From positions 1 through 64,000 of the forward strand of contig NZ_CABPSJ010000010.1 of NCBI RefSeq assembly GCF_902459745.1: a stretch of 64,000 nt of DNA, written 5' to 3'. Positions 26,384 to 37,647 of this stretch are shown in pieces. This DNA is from Pandoraea communis (GTDB lineage: Bacteria > Pseudomonadota > Gammaproteobacteria > Burkholderiales > Burkholderiaceae). How positions within the stretch are numbered: position 1 is the stretch's first letter; every line of letters starts with the position of its first letter. Under the pieces are notes generated by a model, which was not told where the DNA came from, ran no database searches, and saw only the letters and a program-made list of their open reading frames with translations. A program made the translations under genes and the position numbers.

Positions 26384-28089
26384 ACGCTCCCGACGCATTC
26401 ACCCCGCCGCCGACCGCCACGCGCGCGTCGCAACTGCGCGCCATGCTGCGCAGCAATCAACTCGAATTCCTGATGGAAGCCCACAACGGCCTGTCCGCAC
26501 GTATCGTGCGTGAAGCGGGCTTCAAGGGCATCTGGGCATCGGGCCTCGCCATCTCGGCGCAATTCGGTGTGCGCGACAACAACGAAGCCAGTTGGACGCA
26601 GGTTGTCGAGAACCTCGAATTCATGGCCGACGCCAGCGATCTTCCGATCCTGCTCGACGGCGATACCGGCTACGGCAACTTCAACAACATGCGACGCCTC
26701 GTGCGCAAGCTCGAGCAACGTGGCGTGGCCGGCGTGTGTATCGAAGACAAGATCTTCCCGAAGACCAACAGCTTCATCGGCGGCGAGCGCCAGCCGCTCG
26801 CGGACATCGACGAGTTCTGCGGCAAGATCAAGGCAGGCAAGGACTCGCAGGCCGACGACGACTTCTCGATCGTGGCGCGCGTCGAAGCGCTGATCGCGGG
26901 CTGGGGCATGGAAGAAGCCCTGCGCCGGGCGGAGGCCTATCGCCAGGCCGGTGCCGACGCCATCCTGATTCACAGCAAACTCAAGCGTGCCGACGAAATC
27001 GTGCAATTCGCCCGCGAGTGGGATAACCGCTGCCCGCTGGTGATCGTGCCGACCAAGTACTACAGCACGCCCACCGACGTGTTCCGCGAAGCCGGTATCA
27101 GCGTCGTGATCTGGGCGAACCACCTGATTCGCTCCGCCACGTCGGCCATGCAGGCCGTGGCCGCCGAAATCCACCGCAGCGAGACCCTCGTCAACGTCGA
27201 AGACCGGATTGCGACCGTCGATGAGATCTTCCGCCTGCAAGACGCCGACGAATACACCCAAGCGGAAGACCGTTACCTGTCCGCCGCGAACGCACCGCGC
27301 TCGGCCATCGTGCTCGCCGCCAGCCGTGGAAAGAACCTCGAGAGCGTGACGACCGACCGTCCGAAGGTGATGCTGCCCGTTGCCGGCAAGCCCTTGCTGC
27401 GCTGGCTGGTCGACGGTTTCAAGAAGCAGAATGTGAACGACATCACGGTCGTGGGCGGCTATCGCGCCGACGCCATCGAGACCGCCGGCATCACGCTCGC
27501 CGTCAACGAACGGTACGCCGAAACCGGCGAACTCGCCTCACTCGCCCGCGTGGCCAATGCCTTCACGCACGACACGGTGATCTCCTACGGCGACCTGCTG
27601 TTCCGCAGCTACATCGTGCGCGATCTGGTGGAAAGCAACGCCGACTTCACCGTTGTCGTCGACTCGACGGCCGCGACCACGGCCAATGCTGCCAACGCCA
27701 GCGTGCGTGACTTCGCGTACTGCTCGGCCGGCGACGACCGTGGGCTGTTCGGTCAGCAAGTGCTGCTGGAGAAGATCAGCGGCAACGCCGCAGACGCCGG
27801 GCGCGCGCCCAATGGCCGCTGGATCGGCTTGCTCGGTGTGCGCGGCGACGAAGGCCGTGCGCAACTGCAACGCGTCTTCACGGCATTGCAGGCACGCCCG
27901 GACTTCGATCAGCTCGGCATGCCCGAACTGATCAACGCCCTCGCGGCGGACGGCGCCAAGATAGAGGTGCAATACGTGCACGGCCACTGGCGTGGTGTGA
28001 ACGACATGGAGGAATTCCGCCGCGCGGCAGACTTCGCCCATGGTCAGACGCCGTTTAGCAGCGCCGCCCCGGAGGCCCAAGGTGATTGA
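26380..28089 (+). CDS. aepX: Phosphoenolpyruvate mutase fused to a nucleotidyltransferase domain
   Basis: The 569-residue protein has an isocitrate-lyase-type barrel (~18-290) with [11 protein letters not shown] (metal ligands around D93-D95) and the PEP-mutase signature [10 protein letters not shown] at 122-131, which separates mutases from lyases. It converts phosphoenolpyruvate to phosphonopyruvate, forming the C-P bond. Residues ~307-555 are a nucleotidyltransferase domain ([43 protein letters not shown]). The usual LAAG glycine is Ser here. Fusions of this kind are known in phosphonate loci, and the partner domain would suit an AEP cytidylyltransferase. It overlaps both neighbours (4 bases upstream, 8 bases downstream). 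Confidence 0.93.
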   Translation: MNAPDAFTPPPTATRASQLRAMLRSNQLEFLMEAHNGLSARIVREAGFKGIWASGLAISAQFGVRDNNEASWTQVVENLEFMADASDLPILLDGDTGYGNFNNMRRLVRKLEQRGVAGVCIEDKIFPKTNSFIGGERQPLADIDEFCGKIKAGKDSQADDDFSIVARVEALIAGWGMEEALRRAEAYRQAGADAILIHSKLKRADEIVQFAREWDNRCPLVIVPTKYYSTPTDVFREAGISVVIWANHLIRSATSAMQAVAAEIHRSETLVNVEDRIATVDEIFRLQDADEYTQAEDRYLSAANAPRSAIVLAASRGKNLESVTTDRPKVMLPVAGKPLLRWLVDGFKKQNVNDITVVGGYRADAIETAGITLAVNERYAETGELASLARVANAFTHDTVISYGDLLFRSYIVRDLVESNADFTVVVDSTAATTANAANASVRDFAYCSAGDDRGLFGQQVLLEKISGNAADAGRAPNGRWIGLLGVRGDEGRAQLQRVFTALQARPDFDQLGMPELINALAADGAKIEVQYVHGHWRGVNDMEEFRRAADFAHGQTPFSSAAPEAQGD

Positions 28090-29269
28090 GGCCGGACAGT
28101 TCGTCGAAGCCGCGCGCAAGCACGGCTTCACCTGGTACACCGGCGTGCCGTGTTCGTTCCTCACGCCGTTCATCAACTACGTGCTGCAAGACCCGACGCT
28201 GCACTATCTGTCGGCGGCCAACGAGGGCGACGCCGTCGCCATCGCGGCCGGTGCCACCCTCGGTGAGGGCAGTGGCGCACGCTCGGTCACGATGATGCAG
28301 AACTCGGGCCTCGGCAACGCCGTGAGTCCGCTGACTTCGCTCACATGGACCTTCCGCCTGCCGCAGTTGCTGATTGTGACGTGGCGTGGCCAGCCGGGCA
28401 TTACCGATGAGCCGCAACACGCACTCATGGGCCCGATCACGCCGGCCATGCTCGATCTGATGGAAGTGCCCTGGGAGCTGTTCCCCACCGAGCCCGAAGC
28501 GATTGCGCCGGCGCTGGAGCGCGCGGTCCGTCACATGGACGAGACCGGACGACCCTATGCACTCGTGATGCAAAAGGGCAGCGTAGCGCCCTACCCGCTG
28601 CAACCGGCCGAGCGCCCGGCGCGTCCGGCCCAGCCCGCGCCGGTGTCGCTCATGAAGGGTGTCGCCCCGTCCGAGATGCCCACGCGTCGCGACGCGCTGG
28701 CCCGTGTGATCGCCCACACGCCGCTCGAAAACACCGTCGTGCTGGCGTCGACTGGCTTCTGCGGCCGCGAACTGTATGCGCTCGACGACCGCGCCAACCA
28801 GTTGTACATGGTTGGCTCGATGGGCTGCGTGACGACGCTGGCGCTGGGCCTCGCCTTGGCGCGCCCCGACCTGCGCGTGGTCGCCCTCGACGGTGACGGC
28901 GCCGCGCTCATGCGCATGGGCGCCTTTGCCACGCTGGGTGCGTACGGCCCGTCGAATCTCATCCATCTGCTGCTCGACAACGCATCGCACGACTCCACCG
29001 GCGCGCAGGCCACGGTCTCGCCGACGGTGTCGTTCGCGGGCGTAGCCGCCGCAAGCGGTTATGCGCTCGCGCTCGAAGGCGATACGCTCGACGTCGTCGA
29101 GTCATTGTTCGACAGCCACACCGCCAGCCTGAGCGAGGGACCGCGTTTCGCTTGCCTGACGACGCGTCCGGGCACGCCTGACGGGCTGCCACGCCCGAAG
29201 ATCACGCCGGAAGCGGTAAAGGCACGCCTGATGGACCATATTGCACGACGCGCACCGGCTTCGGCCTGA
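28082..29269 (+). CDS. aepY: Phosphonopyruvate decarboxylase
   Basis: The 395-residue thiamine-diphosphate enzyme has the N-terminal pyrimidine-binding half ([32 protein letters not shown]) and the C-terminal diphosphate-binding motif [16 protein letters not shown]...[12 protein letters not shown]. It decarboxylates phosphonopyruvate to phosphonoacetaldehyde, the step that makes the PEP mutase reaction irreversible. I start at the GTG of [17 protein letters not shown] lies six bases upstream and the family N-terminus aligns; this makes it overlap aepX by eight bases. The longer frame to 28040 lies wholly inside aepX. Confidence 0.93.
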   Translation: MIEAGQFVEAARKHGFTWYTGVPCSFLTPFINYVLQDPTLHYLSAANEGDAVAIAAGATLGEGSGARSVTMMQNSGLGNAVSPLTSLTWTFRLPQLLIVTWRGQPGITDEPQHALMGPITPAMLDLMEVPWELFPTEPEAIAPALERAVRHMDETGRPYALVMQKGSVAPYPLQPAERPARPAQPAPVSLMKGVAPSEMPTRRDALARVIAHTPLENTVVLASTGFCGRELYALDDRANQLYMVGSMGCVTTLALGLALARPDLRVVALDGDGAALMRMGAFATLGAYGPSNLIHLLLDNASHDSTGAQATVSPTVSFAGVAAASGYALALEGDTLDVVESLFDSHTASLSEGPRFACLTTRPGTPDGLPRPKITPEAVKARLMDHIARRAPASA

Positions 29270-29310
29270 GCGTCTCCCCCATTCACGAAATCTGCCGAGG
29301 AAGCTTCGCC

Positions 29311-30384
29311 ATGCTGTTACTGAATCCGGGCCCCGTCACCCTGACCGAGCGCGTCCGCAAGAGCCTGCTGCAACCCGATCTGTGCCACCGCGAGCCCGAA
29401 TTCTTCGATCTGCAGGAAGAGGCCCGCGCACGTCTGACGGCGGTCTACGGCCTCGATCCGGCTGTGTGGGCCCCCGTGTTGATGACCGGCTCGGGCACCG
29501 CAGCCGTCGAGAGCATGACCGCAGGTCTCGTGCCGGAAGGCGGGCGCCTGCTGATCGTCGAGAACGGCGTGTATGGCGAGCGCATCTCGCAGATTGCGAA
29601 GCAGTACCGTATCGATCACGACGTCATTCACTTCGAATGGATGCAGGCACCCGATCTCGCGCAGATCGTCGACCGGCTCGACACGGCGGGAGACCGTCCG
29701 TACACGAACGTGGCGATCATCCACCACGAGACGACGACAGGCCGCCTGAACGATCTGACCGGCATCGCCGCCGCCTGTCGCGAGCGCGGCATCGATCTGC
29801 TGGTCGACGGCGTGAGCAGCTTCGCCGCCGAAGCCATCGATTTCGACGATTCGGGCATCGTGGCCGTTGCTGCGACCGCGAACAAGTGCTTGCACGGCGT
29901 GCCGGGCGTGTCCTTCGTGATGGTGCGCAAGGACGCTCTCGCCAAGGCCGCCAGCCGCACGTATTACCTTGACATCGCGCGCCTCGCCAAGCTTCAGGCC
30001 GAGCGTAATACGCCGTTCACGCCGTCTGTGCACGCCTACTACGCGCTGGTCGAAGCACTGCGCGAACTCGACGACGCCGGTGGCTGGCAACAGCGCCACG
30101 CCCATTACGGCGCGCTCGCCGAGCAAGCGCGCGCCGGTCTGGCCGCGCTGGGCATCGACAGCGTCTTGCCGCCGGGTGAGTCGTCGGTGGTGCTGCGCGC
30201 CTACAAGTTGCCCGCGGGTGTCGACTATGTGCGCCTGCACGACTGGCTCAAGGCCGACGGTTTTGTGATCTACGCAGGGCAAGGCGGTTTGTCCAAGTCG
30301 TTGTTCCGTATCTCGACGATGGGCAACCTCACGGCCGCCGACATCGACCGCCTGCTGGCTTCCGTCGCCAGACTGGTGAAGTGA
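29311..30384 (+). CDS. phnW: 2-aminoethylphosphonate aminotransferase
   Basis: The 357-residue class-V aminotransferase starts [19 protein letters not shown], as PhnW does, and has the PLP lysine in [11 protein letters not shown] and the DGVSSFAAE motif. In degradation PhnW makes phosphonoacetaldehyde from AEP. Next to PEP mutase and phosphonopyruvate decarboxylase the reverse direction, making 2-aminoethylphosphonate, is the sensible one. No phosphonoacetaldehyde hydrolase or phn uptake gene is nearby, which supports synthesis. GAGGAAGC precedes the ATG. It is the last phosphonate gene before dxs. Confidence 0.93.
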   Translation: MLLLNPGPVTLTERVRKSLLQPDLCHREPEFFDLQEEARARLTAVYGLDPAVWAPVLMTGSGTAAVESMTAGLVPEGGRLLIVENGVYGERISQIAKQYRIDHDVIHFEWMQAPDLAQIVDRLDTAGDRPYTNVAIIHHETTTGRLNDLTGIAAACRERGIDLLVDGVSSFAAEAIDFDDSGIVAVAATANKCLHGVPGVSFVMVRKDALAKAASRTYYLDIARLAKLQAERNTPFTPSVHAYYALVEALRELDDAGGWQQRHAHYGALAEQARAGLAALGIDSVLPPGESSVVLRAYKLPAGVDYVRLHDWLKADGFVIYAGQGGLSKSLFRISTMGNLTAADIDRLLASVARLVK

Positions 30385-30406
30385 GCGCAGGGACGGACGT
30401 TCAGCC

Positions 30407-32323
30407 ATGAAAGATCTGCTAGCCAGCATCCAATCCCCATCCGAGTTGCGCGCGCTCTCGCGCGCCGACTTGCGTCGCGTGGCCGATGAATTGCGTGCCT
30501 GTGTGCTCGACAGTGTGTCGCGCACCGGTGGCCACCTCTCGTCGAATCTGGGCACCGTCGAACTGACGATCGCACTGCACTACGTTTTCGACACACCCAA
30601 CGACCGCATTGTGTGGGACGTGGGTCATCAAACCTATCCGCACAAGATTCTCACGGGCCGCCGCGACGCCATGCCGACCCTTCGGCAATGGCAAGGCCTG
30701 TCGGGCTTTCCGAAGCGCGACGAATCGCCCTACGACACGTTCGGCACGGCGCATTCGAGCACGTCGATTTCGGCAGCGCTCGGCATGGCGCTGGCCAGCA
30801 AGGTCAAGGGCGAGAAACGGCACGCGATTGCCGTGATCGGCGATGGGGCGATGACCGCCGGCGAGGCCTTCGAGGCCCTGAACAATGCCGGCGTCTACGA
30901 AGACCTGCCGTTCCTCGTTGTGCTCAACGACAACGACATGTCGATCTCGCCGCCGGTCGGCGCGCTCAATCAGTACCTCACACGACTCATGTCCGGTCAG
31001 TTCTACTCGGCCGGCAAGGAGAGCGTGCGCAATCTGTTGCGCAATGCCCCCGCCCCCATGCGCGAACTGGCGCACAAGCTCGAAGAACACGCCAAGGCCA
31101 TCGTCTCGCCCACGGGCACGATGTTCGAGGAGTTCGGCTTCAACTACCTCGGCCCTATCGACGGCCACGATCTGGACGCACTCATCCCCGCGCTCGAGAA
31201 CATCAAGGCGCTCAAGGGGCCTCAGTTCCTGCATGTCGTGACGCGCAAGGGCCGCGGCTACAAACTCGCCGAAGCCGATCCGGTGCTGTATCACGGCCCG
31301 GGCAAGTTCAATCCGAGCGAAGGGATTCGTCCGGCCGCGCCGGGCACGGTCTCGGCCAAGACCTATACGCAGATCTTCGGCGAATGGCTGTGCGACGCGG
31401 CGGCGGCAGACAAGCGTGTCATCGGCATCACGCCCGCCATGCGCGAAGGCTCCGGGCTTGTGGAATTCGAGAAGCGCTTTCCTGAGCGCTATTACGACGT
31501 CGGTATCGCCGAGCAGCATGCCGTGACGTTCGCAGGCGGGTTGGCGACCGAGGGGCTCAGGCCCGTGGTGGCGATCTACTCGACGTTCCTGCAACGGGCC
31601 TACGATCAGGTGATTCACGACGTGGCCCTGCAAAACCTGCCGGTCGTCTTCGCGATCGATCGAGGCGGTCTCGTCGGCGCCGACGGCGCAACGCACGCTG
31701 GGGCTTACGACATCGCCTACCTGCGCTGCATCCCCAACATGGTGGTCATGGCCCCGGCCGACGAAAACGAATGCCGACAGATGTTGCAGACGGCGCTCGG
31801 TATCGACGGCCCCTGCGCCGTGCGTTACCCGCGCGGCACCGGCCCCGGCGTGAAGACCGAGGCCGGCTTGACGACACTGCCCGTGGGCCGTGCCCAGGTG
31901 CGTCGCCGGAGCGCTGCCCCGGTGGGTCGTCGCGTGGCTATTCTGGCGTTCGGCTCGATGGTGACGCCGAGTGAACAGGTGGCCGCCGAATTCGACGCGA
32001 GCGTGGTCAACATGCGCTTCGTCAAACCGCTCGACGACGCCACGCTGCTCGACATGGCCCGCACGCACGACCTCATCGTCACGATCGAGGAAGGTGTTGT
32101 GATGGGGGGTGCCGGCACGGCGTGTGTCGAAGTCCTCAACGCCAATGGCGTGCTGATTCCGGTGCTGCAACTGGGATTGCCCGACACTTACATCGATCAG
32201 GGCACGCCCGCGCAGCAGCTCGCGTCGGTCGGGCTCGACGCGCAGGGCATTGCGGCGTCGATTCGCCGGGCACTGACCGAGCGTCTCGGCGGCAAGGTCG
32301 AGGCGGTGCCGTCGGCCCCCTAA
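30407..32323 (+). CDS. dxs: 1-deoxy-D-xylulose-5-phosphate synthase
   Basis: The 638-residue enzyme shows the DXS thiamine-diphosphate motif [18 protein letters not shown], the N-terminal [15 protein letters not shown], and the C-terminal transketolase part ([25 protein letters not shown]). It condenses pyruvate and glyceraldehyde-3-phosphate, the first and controlling step of the MEP isoprenoid route. It follows phnW by 22 bases and so belongs to the phosphonate operon. In this neighbourhood it most likely raises precursor flow to hopanoids; another housekeeping dxs may exist elsewhere, which I cannot see. Confidence 0.95.
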   Translation: MKDLLASIQSPSELRALSRADLRRVADELRACVLDSVSRTGGHLSSNLGTVELTIALHYVFDTPNDRIVWDVGHQTYPHKILTGRRDAMPTLRQWQGLSGFPKRDESPYDTFGTAHSSTSISAALGMALASKVKGEKRHAIAVIGDGAMTAGEAFEALNNAGVYEDLPFLVVLNDNDMSISPPVGALNQYLTRLMSGQFYSAGKESVRNLLRNAPAPMRELAHKLEEHAKAIVSPTGTMFEEFGFNYLGPIDGHDLDALIPALENIKALKGPQFLHVVTRKGRGYKLAEADPVLYHGPGKFNPSEGIRPAAPGTVSAKTYTQIFGEWLCDAAAADKRVIGITPAMREGSGLVEFEKRFPERYYDVGIAEQHAVTFAGGLATEGLRPVVAIYSTFLQRAYDQVIHDVALQNLPVVFAIDRGGLVGADGATHAGAYDIAYLRCIPNMVVMAPADENECRQMLQTALGIDGPCAVRYPRGTGPGVKTEAGLTTLPVGRAQVRRRSAAPVGRRVAILAFGSMVTPSEQVAAEFDASVVNMRFVKPLDDATLLDMARTHDLIVTIEEGVVMGGAGTACVEVLNANGVLIPVLQLGLPDTYIDQGTPAQQLASVGLDAQGIAASIRRALTERLGGKVEAVPSAP

Positions 32324-32368
32324 GCGAAGCGTTTCACCACACTTCCATATCCGTAGCAAAACGGCATC

Positions 32369-32399
32369 TTTTGATCTGATTTAGAGAGTCAGATCAAAA
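32369..32399. promoter_or_regulatory. Perfect 31-base inverted repeat between dxs and oprC
   Basis: TTTTGATCTGA-N9-TCAGATCAAAA has 11-base perfect arms. It lies 46 bases after the dxs stop and 255 bases before the copper receptor. No T-run follows on the plus strand, so it is either a weak terminator or an operator. The half-site resembles that of the palindrome upstream of mhpF. The remainder of the 330-base gap shows nothing I can support. Confidence 0.55.
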
Positions 32400-32653
32400 T
32401 GCACAGGGCAAACTCCCAAAGTTCACGCTCCCCGAGAACCGGGTTCGGCAATGCCGATATCCGGGATTTCGGCACCTTTGCCGCCAATTAGCGCCGCTTC
32501 TGCAAAACTGCGTAACGCCGCCGCTCGACACAATCCCATCTCAACGCCTCAGAATCCGGCTACGCGATTTTGCGAGCCCTTCGCCATGTGCAGGATTTTC
32601 CCTTCCGTTCGTGTCGGCGATCAGCCGCACCGACGTCTTTCCCGTACCGATTC

Positions 32654-34771
32654 ATGTCCTCCCAGTTCGTTCATCGTGCGCGCCCCCTCCGCGCGAAGCA
32701 CCGCTGGCACGTGCACAGCGTGACCCTTCCCGCACTTGCTGCTGGCGCCTTCCATTTCTCATACGCATTCGCGCAACCGGTGGGGGCCGAGCAGGCCGGC
32801 GAATTCGCGCACGCGGAACACGTGTTCATGCTCCCAGCGATCGAAGTGGTTGCCGCTCCTGACACAATACCGCTGGAGGTCGTCACCGATCCGAAAAGAC
32901 CACGCCAACCTCTGCCCGCGAGCGACGGTGCCGATTATCTGAAGACGATCCCTGGCTTCGCGTCGATCCGCAGCGGCGGCACCAATGGCGACCTCGTACT
33001 GCGCGGCATGTCCGGATCGCGGCTCCAGTTGCTGGCGAACGGCATGTCGACACTCGGTGCGTGTGGGGGTCGGATGGACTCGCCGACGTCCTACATCGCA
33101 CCAGAAAGCTACGACAAGGTAACCGTCATCAAGGGCCCGCAGAGCGTGCAATACGGACCAGGGGCATCGGCCGGCACAGTGCTATTCGAGCGAACGACAC
33201 CGCGCTTCAAGGCGCCCGGCATGCGTTTCGAAGGCAGTATGGTCGGCGGTTCATTCGGGCGCAACGATCAGAACCTGGACATCGCAGCGGGCACGCCGGA
33301 CTTCTATGGCCGGGTGACCGCAAATCACGCGCATTCGCAAGACTATAAGGATGGCAACGGGCGCGTGGTACCGTCGCAATGGAGCAAATGGAACGCGAAC
33401 GCGACATTCGGCTGGACGCCTGACAACGACACTCGACTCGAGATCACCACGGGCACAGGCGACGGGTATGCCCGCTATGCCGGGCGCGCCATGGACGGCT
33501 CGCGTTTCCGGCGTGAAACCTTCGGTCTGAAGTTCGACAGGAAGCGCATCGGTGGCCCGCTCGACCGGATCGAGGCACAGGTCTATTACAACGTAGCCGA
33601 TCATGTCATGGACAACTACACGTTACGAACTCCCGCTTCGACGGCAGGTATGCGCATACGCGTTGCCTCTGAGGTACGCCGGCGTATGGTGGGCGCGCGC
33701 ACCGCCGCAACCTGGCGCCTGGACGACGCGATCCAACTCGTGACGGGGATCGATGTGCAATCAAGCCGTCTCGATTTGCGCACGGCACGAGGAATGCAAG
33801 AGCGTGGTGGACAACCATGGAATCCGCGCGCGAACCTTTGGAACGCAGGGGCCTTCGGTGAGCTAACGTGGCTGGCCAGTCACGAATCACGCGTGATTGC
33901 CGGAGCACGGGCGGATCGTGCGTCGGCGCGCGACGAGCGCGCAACAGCTAGCGGGCCGGTCCAGCCCAACCCGACGTTCGACGTAACGCGCTCGCGAGTG
34001 CTACCGAGCGGATTCATTCGCTACGAGCACGATCTCGCATCGGTGCCCGTCACTTGGTACGCGGGCATCGGCCATACAGAGCGTTTTCCAGACTATTGGG
34101 AATTGTTCTCGGCCGCCCGAGGGCCAAGCGGTTCGGTGAATGCATTCTCGGCAATCCGCCCCGAGAAGACAACGCAACTCGATGTCGGCGCACAGTACAG
34201 AACCGAGAAACTCGACGCATGGGTATCCGCCTATGCGGGTCAGGTGCAGGACTTCATCCTCTTCAACTACGCGACGGGCCCGGCGAAGCAGGCGACTAAC
34301 GTCAATGCGCAGATCATGGGCGGCGAACTCGGCACGGCGTGGCGCCCTTTTGCGGCGTGGCGCTTCGATGGTTCGCTCGCATATGCGTGGGGACGCAATC
34401 GCCAAAACGGCGGACCGTTGCCGCAGATACCTCCGTTGGAAGCGCGCCTGGGGCTGGAATACACGCACGGATCGTGGACGGCTGGTGGACGATGGCGCAT
34501 CGTCGCACCACAGCGCCGTTGTGCGTTGAACCAAGGCAACGTTGCCGGCAAGGACTTCGGCCCGAGCCCCGGCTTCGGCGTGGTGTCGCTGCATACGCAA
34601 TATAAGGTGAGCAAGGCCGTGCACATCTCGATTGGCATGGACAACGTATTTGACAAGGCGTATTCGGAGCACCTGAACCTCGCCGGCAATGCTGGGTTCG
34701 GGTATGCGGCGAACGTGCCGGTCATGGAGCCGGGGCGTTCGGCTTGGGTACGTGTGGGGGCGAAGATTTGA
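32654..34771 (+). CDS. oprC: TonB-dependent copper receptor (OprC/NosA type)
   Basis: The 705-residue outer-membrane receptor has a leader ending near YAFAQ, a plug domain (~75-185: SDGADYLKTIPGF, GDLVLRGMSGSRL, KGPQSVQYGPGASAG) and a 22-strand barrel ending in RVGAKI. The copper site described for Pseudomonas OprC is conserved: CGGRM at C137-M141 (CxxxM) and HVM at H317-M319 (HxM). It imports copper ions in a TonB-dependent way. No ribosome binding site is obvious before the chosen ATG. It ends six bases from the convergent hpnN stop. A large palindrome in its upstream gap may be its control site. Confidence 0.92.
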   Translation: MSSQFVHRARPLRAKHRWHVHSVTLPALAAGAFHFSYAFAQPVGAEQAGEFAHAEHVFMLPAIEVVAAPDTIPLEVVTDPKRPRQPLPASDGADYLKTIPGFASIRSGGTNGDLVLRGMSGSRLQLLANGMSTLGACGGRMDSPTSYIAPESYDKVTVIKGPQSVQYGPGASAGTVLFERTTPRFKAPGMRFEGSMVGGSFGRNDQNLDIAAGTPDFYGRVTANHAHSQDYKDGNGRVVPSQWSKWNANATFGWTPDNDTRLEITTGTGDGYARYAGRAMDGSRFRRETFGLKFDRKRIGGPLDRIEAQVYYNVADHVMDNYTLRTPASTAGMRIRVASEVRRRMVGARTAATWRLDDAIQLVTGIDVQSSRLDLRTARGMQERGGQPWNPRANLWNAGAFGELTWLASHESRVIAGARADRASARDERATASGPVQPNPTFDVTRSRVLPSGFIRYEHDLASVPVTWYAGIGHTERFPDYWELFSAARGPSGSVNAFSAIRPEKTTQLDVGAQYRTEKLDAWVSAYAGQVQDFILFNYATGPAKQATNVNAQIMGGELGTAWRPFAAWRFDGSLAYAWGRNRQNGGPLPQIPPLEARLGLEYTHGSWTAGGRWRIVAPQRRCALNQGNVAGKDFGPSPGFGVVSLHTQYKVSKAVHISIGMDNVFDKAYSEHLNLAGNAGFGYAANVPVMEPGRSAWVRVGAKI

Positions 34772-34777
34772 TGAGCG

Positions 34778-37411
34778 CTATGGCTTCGAAGGCGCTTCCT
34801 TCTCGCGCGGCTTGCCCATGAGCACCGGCTGGAAGAACACCGCGCCGATCAGCGTGCACACGAGTGAGAGCGCCAGCAGCTTGCCCATGCTCGACGTGCC
34901 CGGATGGTGCGACAGCCACAGACTGCCGAAGGCGATGCCCGTCGTTGCGGCAGAGAGCACAATCGCCTGCGTCAGACTCGAGGCCAGCAAGTGGGTCTTC
35001 CCCTCTCGCCACGCGATCACGTAGTAGATCTTGAACGCCACGCCAACGCCAAGCAGCAACGGCAGCGCGATGATGTTCGCGAAGTTCAGCGGCAAACCGA
35101 TCAGCACAGTGATTTCGAGCGTGACGGCGGCCGAGACCAACAGCGGCACCAGCGTACGCAGCACGTCGCCGAAGTTGCGCAGCGCTAGCCACAGCAACAC
35201 AGTGATCGAAAGCAATGCCCAGAGGCCTGCCTCGATGAAGGCGCGGATAATCGTGTCGGCCGAGCGCAGGATCGAGATCGGGCCGCCAACGGCATCGGGT
35301 GCGCTCGCCAGCACGGCCGCACTGAACTTGCGCAGCATGGCGTCATCGCTCGGATCGGCGCCCTTCGCCACGTGCGGAGAGATGTTCACGAGCGCGCGTC
35401 CCTCGGCCGCGACCCATTGCGAAACGATGTCCTTGGGCAGCGATTCGCGCGTGACCTCACGCGGTTGCAACGCGTCGCGCAATTGGCCGAGGGCAAGCTT
35501 CAACGGCTCGGCGATCGCACGATCCGCCCGGTCGCGGGTGGCAGCATCGGCCGCCGCAAGCTTGCGCAAGGCCGTTGCCAGACGCTGCGCTTCCTTGGCC
35601 CCTTCGCCGGGGTGATCGAGCGCGGCGTCTTCCAACTGGCCGGCCGCCGTCTTGAGCGACGACACCCGCGCCGCATCGGCCACCGGGGCCAACGGCGTTT
35701 GCGAGAGCACCGGCAGCAGCGACGCGGCAGCCGTACCGATCTGCGCGAGCTTGGCCGGCTGCTCCGCCGGGATAAACGTCGTGAGCGTGACCACGCGGCC
35801 GACCTCGGGCACAGCGCGCAGCTTCGCGGCCTCGGCATTGGCCGCGTCAAGATTCGGGGCGAGCAGTTGCACGTCGTTCACGCCGGCTTCCGGCGAATTG
35901 GCCAGATCCAGCAGCGTCGCCATCGACTCCGTTTTCGGATCTTTCAAATGCAACGGGTTGAAGTCGAAATGCAGATGCGCCAGCAGTGGCAAGCCCGCGA
36001 TGACAAGGGCGAGCGTGCCATACAGCAACGGCTTGCGGTACTTGTCGGTGAAATCGTCGACCGGACCGAGGCTGCGAAAGCCCGGCGGGCTCGCTTCGCC
36101 CTTCGGTTTGAACACGCTGATGAGCGCGGGCAGCAACGTAATGGCCGACGGGAATGCCACACACAAAATGCCCACGCCGGCGATCAGCCCCAGCTCGGAC
36201 ACGCCGCGATAGTCTGTCGGCAGGAACGAGAAGAAGCTCGCCGCCGTGGCCGCCGCGGCGAGCGACAGCGGCATCGCAATCGCCTTGCCTGCCCCCGTGA
36301 GCGCGCCACGAAGCACGTCGTCGGCCGACGACTTGCCGTCGCTGTCCAGACGATGACGCTCGTCGCGGTAGCGCACGCCGAACTGAATCCCGAAGTCCAC
36401 GCCGATGCCGACGAACAGCACGGCAAACGCCACCGAAATCATGTTCAGTGCGCCAACCATCATCAGGCCGAGCGCAAACGTGACGACCAGCCCCGCCAGC
36501 AACGTGATGAACACCGCGAGAATCATCTTGCCCGAGCGTACCGCCAGCCACAGCACCACGAGCACGGCCAGCAGCGTGATGACGGCGTTCGACCCGGCGT
36601 CCTCGCGCACGGATGCGAATTCCTCATCGGACAGTGGACGCGGGCCCGTCAAACGAACCGTCGCGCCATAGCGCTCGGCGAGCTTCAGGTCGGCAGCCGC
36701 CTCGCGAATGCGCGATGCGGCGTTGGCGCCGGCTTCGAGCGCCGCATAGTCCAGCACGGGCTGCACCTGCACGTAGCTGCGCGCCACGGTATCCGGCACG
36801 ACGAGGGCCCGCCACGACATGCCCGCCGGACGGCCCGCCAGCACCGCCTCGGTCGTATCGGCCGCGCGGCCGAGCAGGCGCGCCATGTCCGGCAGCTTCA
36901 CCTGCCCGGTGAGCAGCGGCGTCTGCAACGTGACCGACAGGAGATTCGACAGGCCCGTGAGGCTGGGATCTTGTGCAAGACGGTTGAGCAGCGGCTTCGC
37001 GTCTTCGAGCTTGCCGGTGAGTGTTTTCACGTCGTCGAGCGACGCGAAGAGCAGCGCGTTGCGCGCAAAGAACTCGCCCGATCCCGGGCGGCTCACCGAG
37101 CGGAACACGTCCGTCTCGGTCGACAGCTTCTCGGCCAGTTCGGCGGCAGCCCGGTCGGCGAACTCCACGGCCGGGGCCTGCACCACGGCCAGCGTGATGT
37201 CGGCCTTCTGCGGGAAAGCGCGGTCGATTTCACGCCCGCGCTCGGCGGCGGGCGTGTTCGAATCGATCAGGCTCGAGATATCGGTGTTGATCGCGAAGTG
37301 CTTGGCGACGTAGACAGAACTCGCGATAACGAGAAGCAGCGAAGCGAAGATGACTGGGTACGCGTGCTTCGCCGAAAAACGGACGATGCGCACGACGAGC
37401 GAAGTCAGCAT
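34778..37411 (-). CDS. hpnN: Hopanoid-associated RND transporter
   Basis: The 877-residue protein has the MMPL/RND layout: a first membrane segment ([19 protein letters not shown]), a large periplasmic loop (~60-270), five more helices with [33 protein letters not shown], then a second loop and a second helix set. HpnN carries hopanoids from the inner to the outer membrane in Rhodopseudomonas and Burkholderia. It is transcribed divergently from hpnM, with 236 bases between them. The start has only a weak CGGAAC site. Length is normal for HpnN. Confidence 0.92.
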   Translation of the reverse strand: MLTSLVVRIVRFSAKHAYPVIFASLLLVIASSVYVAKHFAINTDISSLIDSNTPAAERGREIDRAFPQKADITLAVVQAPAVEFADRAAAELAEKLSTETDVFRSVSRPGSGEFFARNALLFASLDDVKTLTGKLEDAKPLLNRLAQDPSLTGLSNLLSVTLQTPLLTGQVKLPDMARLLGRAADTTEAVLAGRPAGMSWRALVVPDTVARSYVQVQPVLDYAALEAGANAASRIREAAADLKLAERYGATVRLTGPRPLSDEEFASVREDAGSNAVITLLAVLVVLWLAVRSGKMILAVFITLLAGLVVTFALGLMMVGALNMISVAFAVLFVGIGVDFGIQFGVRYRDERHRLDSDGKSSADDVLRGALTGAGKAIAMPLSLAAAATAASFFSFLPTDYRGVSELGLIAGVGILCVAFPSAITLLPALISVFKPKGEASPPGFRSLGPVDDFTDKYRKPLLYGTLALVIAGLPLLAHLHFDFNPLHLKDPKTESMATLLDLANSPEAGVNDVQLLAPNLDAANAEAAKLRAVPEVGRVVTLTTFIPAEQPAKLAQIGTAAASLLPVLSQTPLAPVADAARVSSLKTAAGQLEDAALDHPGEGAKEAQRLATALRKLAAADAATRDRADRAIAEPLKLALGQLRDALQPREVTRESLPKDIVSQWVAAEGRALVNISPHVAKGADPSDDAMLRKFSAAVLASAPDAVGGPISILRSADTIIRAFIEAGLWALLSITVLLWLALRNFGDVLRTLVPLLVSAAVTLEITVLIGLPLNFANIIALPLLLGVGVAFKIYYVIAWREGKTHLLASSLTQAIVLSAATTGIAFGSLWLSHHPGTSSMGKLLALSLVCTLIGAVFFQPVLMGKPREKEAPSKP

Positions 37412-37647
37412 GTAGCGGTTCCGGAAGAAAGTGGAGGCCGCCCTCGCCTTCGGCCGCCTGGATCCATAAGGTCAAACGTTATGTATCCGATGCGCCGGGG
37501 AACCAATCGTGGACAAATTCCGTCGATCAGTTCATGGAAAACGAGGAAACGGTGAATTTACGAAATCGCAGCAGTATACAAGGCCGCGTGAACTACACTA
37601 CGGGCCTACTCGTTTTAACCGACTAAAACCGACGAAGACGAACTGGT

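Noticed and set aside
26380-28089. Isocitrate lyase/methylisocitrate lyase for the mutase domain
   Set aside because: [10 protein letters not shown] is the PEP mutase signature; lyases carry a catalytic Cys (KKCGH or similar) at this place.
29311-30384. Assignment of the aminotransferase as hopanoid HpnO
   Set aside because: It is a class-V enzyme with PhnW motifs ([23 protein letters not shown]), while HpnO belongs to the class-III ornithine-aminotransferase group; its neighbours are phosphonate genes.
30419-32359. Long open frame of 646 codons on the minus strand opposite dxs
   Set aside because: It is the mirror of a highly conserved gene in GC-rich DNA; its translation is Arg/His-rich with no recognisable domain.
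35372-37555. Open frame of 727 codons on the plus strand opposite hpnN
   Set aside because: Arg/Gln/His-rich translation without domains, entirely inside the conserved RND gene on the other strand; a codon-bias shadow.
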